A DNA stretch of 7,094 bases from CAZXVU01 sp964644465 (GTDB lineage: Bacteria > Chlamydiota > Chlamydiia > Chlamydiales > SM23-39), in contig CAZXVU010000110.1 of the NCBI GenBank assembly GCA_964644465.1, positions 1 through 7,094 of the forward strand. The letters run 5' to 3'. A program made the translations under genes and the position numbers. The notes beneath the pieces were generated by a model. The model did no database searches. It saw nothing but the letters and a program-made list of their open reading frames with translations, and was not told the origin of the DNA. The stretch's first letter is position 1. Each line of letters starts with the position of its first letter. This document shows positions 5,451 through 7,094 of the stretch, piece by piece.

Positions 5451-7094
5451 ATGCGCATTATACCTTTCGTTCTCTGCTGTACCTCAGTTTGGGCTCTTCC
5501 ACGAGATCCTATTATTACTGAAGGAACCGCACAATTTATCAAACAAGAAAAAGGGCTTCATATTTTAGCCGACGATCGCACCATTATTGGGTGGGATGAT
5601 TTTTCTATCGACATCGATGAATGGACTCAGTTTGATCTTCCTTCCCAAAAAGCGATAGTTCTCAATAGGGTCTTTTCCAATCAACAAAGCCAGATTTTGG
5701 GAAAGCTTACTTCGAATGGACAAATTCTTCTCATCAATCCAAATGGGATTCTTGTTGGAAAAGAAGCCAGCCTCGATATGGCCAGCTTCATGGCTACAAC
5801 ATTGGACGTTTGCGATGATGCCTTTACCTCGAAAGGCGATCTCGTTTTACAAGGAAAACATAGTGACTCTACCGTACAAAATTTAGGCACTATCAAGGCC
5901 TTCGACGGCGATGTGTTCTTAATAGGTTGGAATGTCGACAACAAAGGAACCATTGAAGCTCCCAATGGAATCGCTGCAGCCATTGCTTCCGGCAATTTAA
6001 TCATTCGACCCGAAGGAAGCGAACGGATCTACATAAAGCCTCAGATCATTTCACAAAATGCTTATTCCGGCGCGTTTATTCATGAGGGAAATGAAGATGC
6101 CTTAGAAATTGAGGAACTGAATGGGCAAATTCAATTAAAAGGATCCATCAAGGCCAAAGAAGTCCTTGTCCTTGGAGATTGGATCGATGCGTCTAATCTC
6201 TCTATTGATGCACCTGCGGGAACAGTCCATATTGGCGGCGGCCCAAAAGGCCAAAATGAAAATTACTCCAATGCCAAACATGTCTATCTCGATCCTTCAG
6301 TGGCTATCCATGCAGATGGAGTTGGCGAAGCAGATGGCGGAGAGGTAATTGTTTGGTCAGACGGCCATACACATTTTCTGGGGAATATTTCTGCCCGAGG
6401 AAAAAATGGGGGATTTGTAGAGGTCTCTGGCAAGAATTATCTCGATTATCAAGGATTTGTCGATCTGCAAGGCAGTTCAGGCGTGAATGGAACTCTTTTG
6501 TTAGACCCAACAGATATCATTATTACAACAGCTGTTGTTGGAGGCGTTTTCAATCCCTTAGCCCCCTGTAACCTCTGTGGAGTTGGCGCAGTTTGTCAAT
6601 CGAACCTCTCGACTACCATTCAAGATACAACTCTTGTAGCTCAATTAGGTGCAAGTAATGTCCTTCTCGATGCCACAGTAGCAGGCGGTGGAGGTAACAC
6701 GATTACAGTGAATCCAAATGCCAATATTTATTGGAATGGTGCCAATAGCCTTGGATTGATTGCGGCCAATGCCATTACGATCCGTGCGAGTTTGCAAAAT
6801 ACGGGAACAGGGAATGTTTCCATTCAATCTACAAATGGCCCGATCGTAATTGACGCTAGTTTTTCAACTATAGCTAATGAAGGAGCTCGTGTTGGGTCTC
6901 AAAATGGAACTACAACAGTTTGTTCTCCGAATGCAAATCTAACTCTTCAAGGAAGCAATACACAACAATCTGCAGGAGCCCAGATTGGATACAATCGGAG
7001 CGCCCCTGGGGGAGTTCCTCTTGGGGGGGTAACTGCCAATGGTCCCATCGTTGTGCAGTGTAATAATTTACTTTTACAAAATAGCAATTCTTTT
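5451..7094 (+). CDS. Two-partner-secretion filamentous haemagglutinin-like adhesin, 3' end cut by the window edge
   Basis: Large exported protein; 548 residues are visible with no stop. Residues 1-16 are a signal peptide (hydrophobic core, SVWA then LP as the likely signal peptidase I site). About 18-260 is a TPS domain: LNRV (71-74), then ILGKLTSNGQ, the hallmark NPNGI (96-100) and FMATTLDV. Next comes a haemagglutinin-type region with GGEVIVWSDG (296-305), FVEVSGKNYLDYQG and LLLDPTDI (349-356), then Gly/Asn-rich beta-helix sequence with short repeats to the edge. TPS exoproteins cross the outer membrane through a TpsB (FhaC-like) pore and act as adhesins, toxins or haem-binding proteins; no TpsB gene is in the window. 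ATG 5451 is the only reasonable start: three in-frame stops lie between 5421 and 5444 and the signal peptide begins there. No Shine-Dalgarno site precedes it. Cysteines at 373, 376, 382, 491 and 537 are unusual for this family. The adhesin role is by family. Confidence 0.92.
   Translation, partial: MRIIPFVLCCTSVWALPRDPIITEGTAQFIKQEKGLHILADDRTIIGWDDFSIDIDEWTQFDLPSQKAIVLNRVFSNQQSQILGKLTSNGQILLINPNGILVGKEASLDMASFMATTLDVCDDAFTSKGDLVLQGKHSDSTVQNLGTIKAFDGDVFLIGWNVDNKGTIEAPNGIAAAIASGNLIIRPEGSERIYIKPQIISQNAYSGAFIHEGNEDALEIEELNGQIQLKGSIKAKEVLVLGDWIDASNLSIDAPAGTVHIGGGPKGQNENYSNAKHVYLDPSVAIHADGVGEADGGEVIVWSDGHTHFLGNISARGKNGGFVEVSGKNYLDYQGFVDLQGSSGVNGTLLLDPTDIIITTAVVGGVFNPLAPCNLCGVGAVCQSNLSTTIQDTTLVAQLGASNVLLDATVAGGGGNTITVNPNANIYWNGANSLGLIAANAITIRASLQNTGTGNVSIQSTNGPIVIDASFSTIANEGARVGSQNGTTTVCSPNANLTLQGSNTQQSAGAQIGYNRSAPGGVPLGGVTANGPIVVQCNNLLLQNSNSF
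6834..7094 (+). repeat. Degenerate beta-helix repeats in the adhesin
   Basis: Residues 462-548 of the adhesin show recurring short motifs: NG followed by a beta strand at 462 (NGPIVID), 485 (NGTTTV) and 530 (NGPIVV), with steps of 23 and 45 residues, and A-R/Q-V/I-G at 479 and 510. The step is near one or two turns of a right-handed beta-helix. The repeats are seen at protein level only; the DNA is not closely repeated. The array probably continues past the right edge. Confidence 0.5.

Noticed and set aside
5451..5500. Lipoprotein signal in the adhesin N-terminus (two Cys at residues 9-10)
   Set aside because: The residues before the Cys do not fit a lipobox; a signal peptidase I site after SVWA fits better.
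5681..6004. 107-codon open frame on the minus strand inside the adhesin
   Set aside because: It is antisense to a clear TPS domain, with no ribosome site or recognisable motif.

Overview
The window looks like a piece of chromosome from a chlamydia-like bacterium (Chlamydiae, environmental lineage). This is inferred, not proven. The reasons are a ftsK gene close to a yycJ/walJ-type hydrolase, which as I recall are direct neighbours in Chlamydia trachomatis (CT739 and CT738); a small hydrophobic protein of a kind I associate with Parachlamydia/Waddlia-type genomes; moderate G+C by eye; and a cysteine-containing secreted adhesin. No RNA gene, insertion sequence, CRISPR array or integrase was seen.

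Left part (1-4184, + strand): four tightly packed genes. The first is the 3' three quarters or so of ftsK (DNA translocase), cut by the window edge. Its 3' end overlaps a PhnP-like metallo-beta-lactamase-fold hydrolase. After a 63-base gap with a good ribosome binding site comes a 136-residue membrane protein of unknown function. Its end overlaps a membrane-anchored dual-specificity phosphatase closely resembling PTPMT1, the mitochondrial phosphatidylglycerophosphate phosphatase. The spacing suggests one or two transcripts.

Middle (4151-4918, - strand): a second, different metallo-beta-lactamase-fold protein of the YycJ/WalJ exonuclease family. It converges on the phosphatase gene and overlaps its last 34 bases. 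An AT-rich 142-base divergent spacer (4919-5060) follows, holding candidate promoters and a 13-base palindrome.

Right part (5061-7094, + strand): a 120-residue helical protein of unknown function, then a 27-base gap, then a large gene that runs off the right edge. That gene, open from 5451 to 7094, has a signal peptide, a two-partner-secretion (TPS) domain and the start of a filamentous-haemagglutinin-like beta-helix. It is a secreted or surface adhesin. Its start is odd: no ribosome binding site, and a perfect TATAAT five bases before the ATG, as expected of a leaderless message.

How the genes work together: ftsK (chromosome segregation), YycJ (DNA repair nuclease) and the PTPMT1-like enzyme (probably phospholipid synthesis) are housekeeping-type functions. 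The adhesin is an accessory surface function whose TpsB transporter would be expected beyond the right edge. The most interesting points are the eukaryote-like PTPMT1 phosphatase with His replaced by Asn before its catalytic Cys, and the adhesin with its unusual start, short poly-G tract and cysteine cluster.
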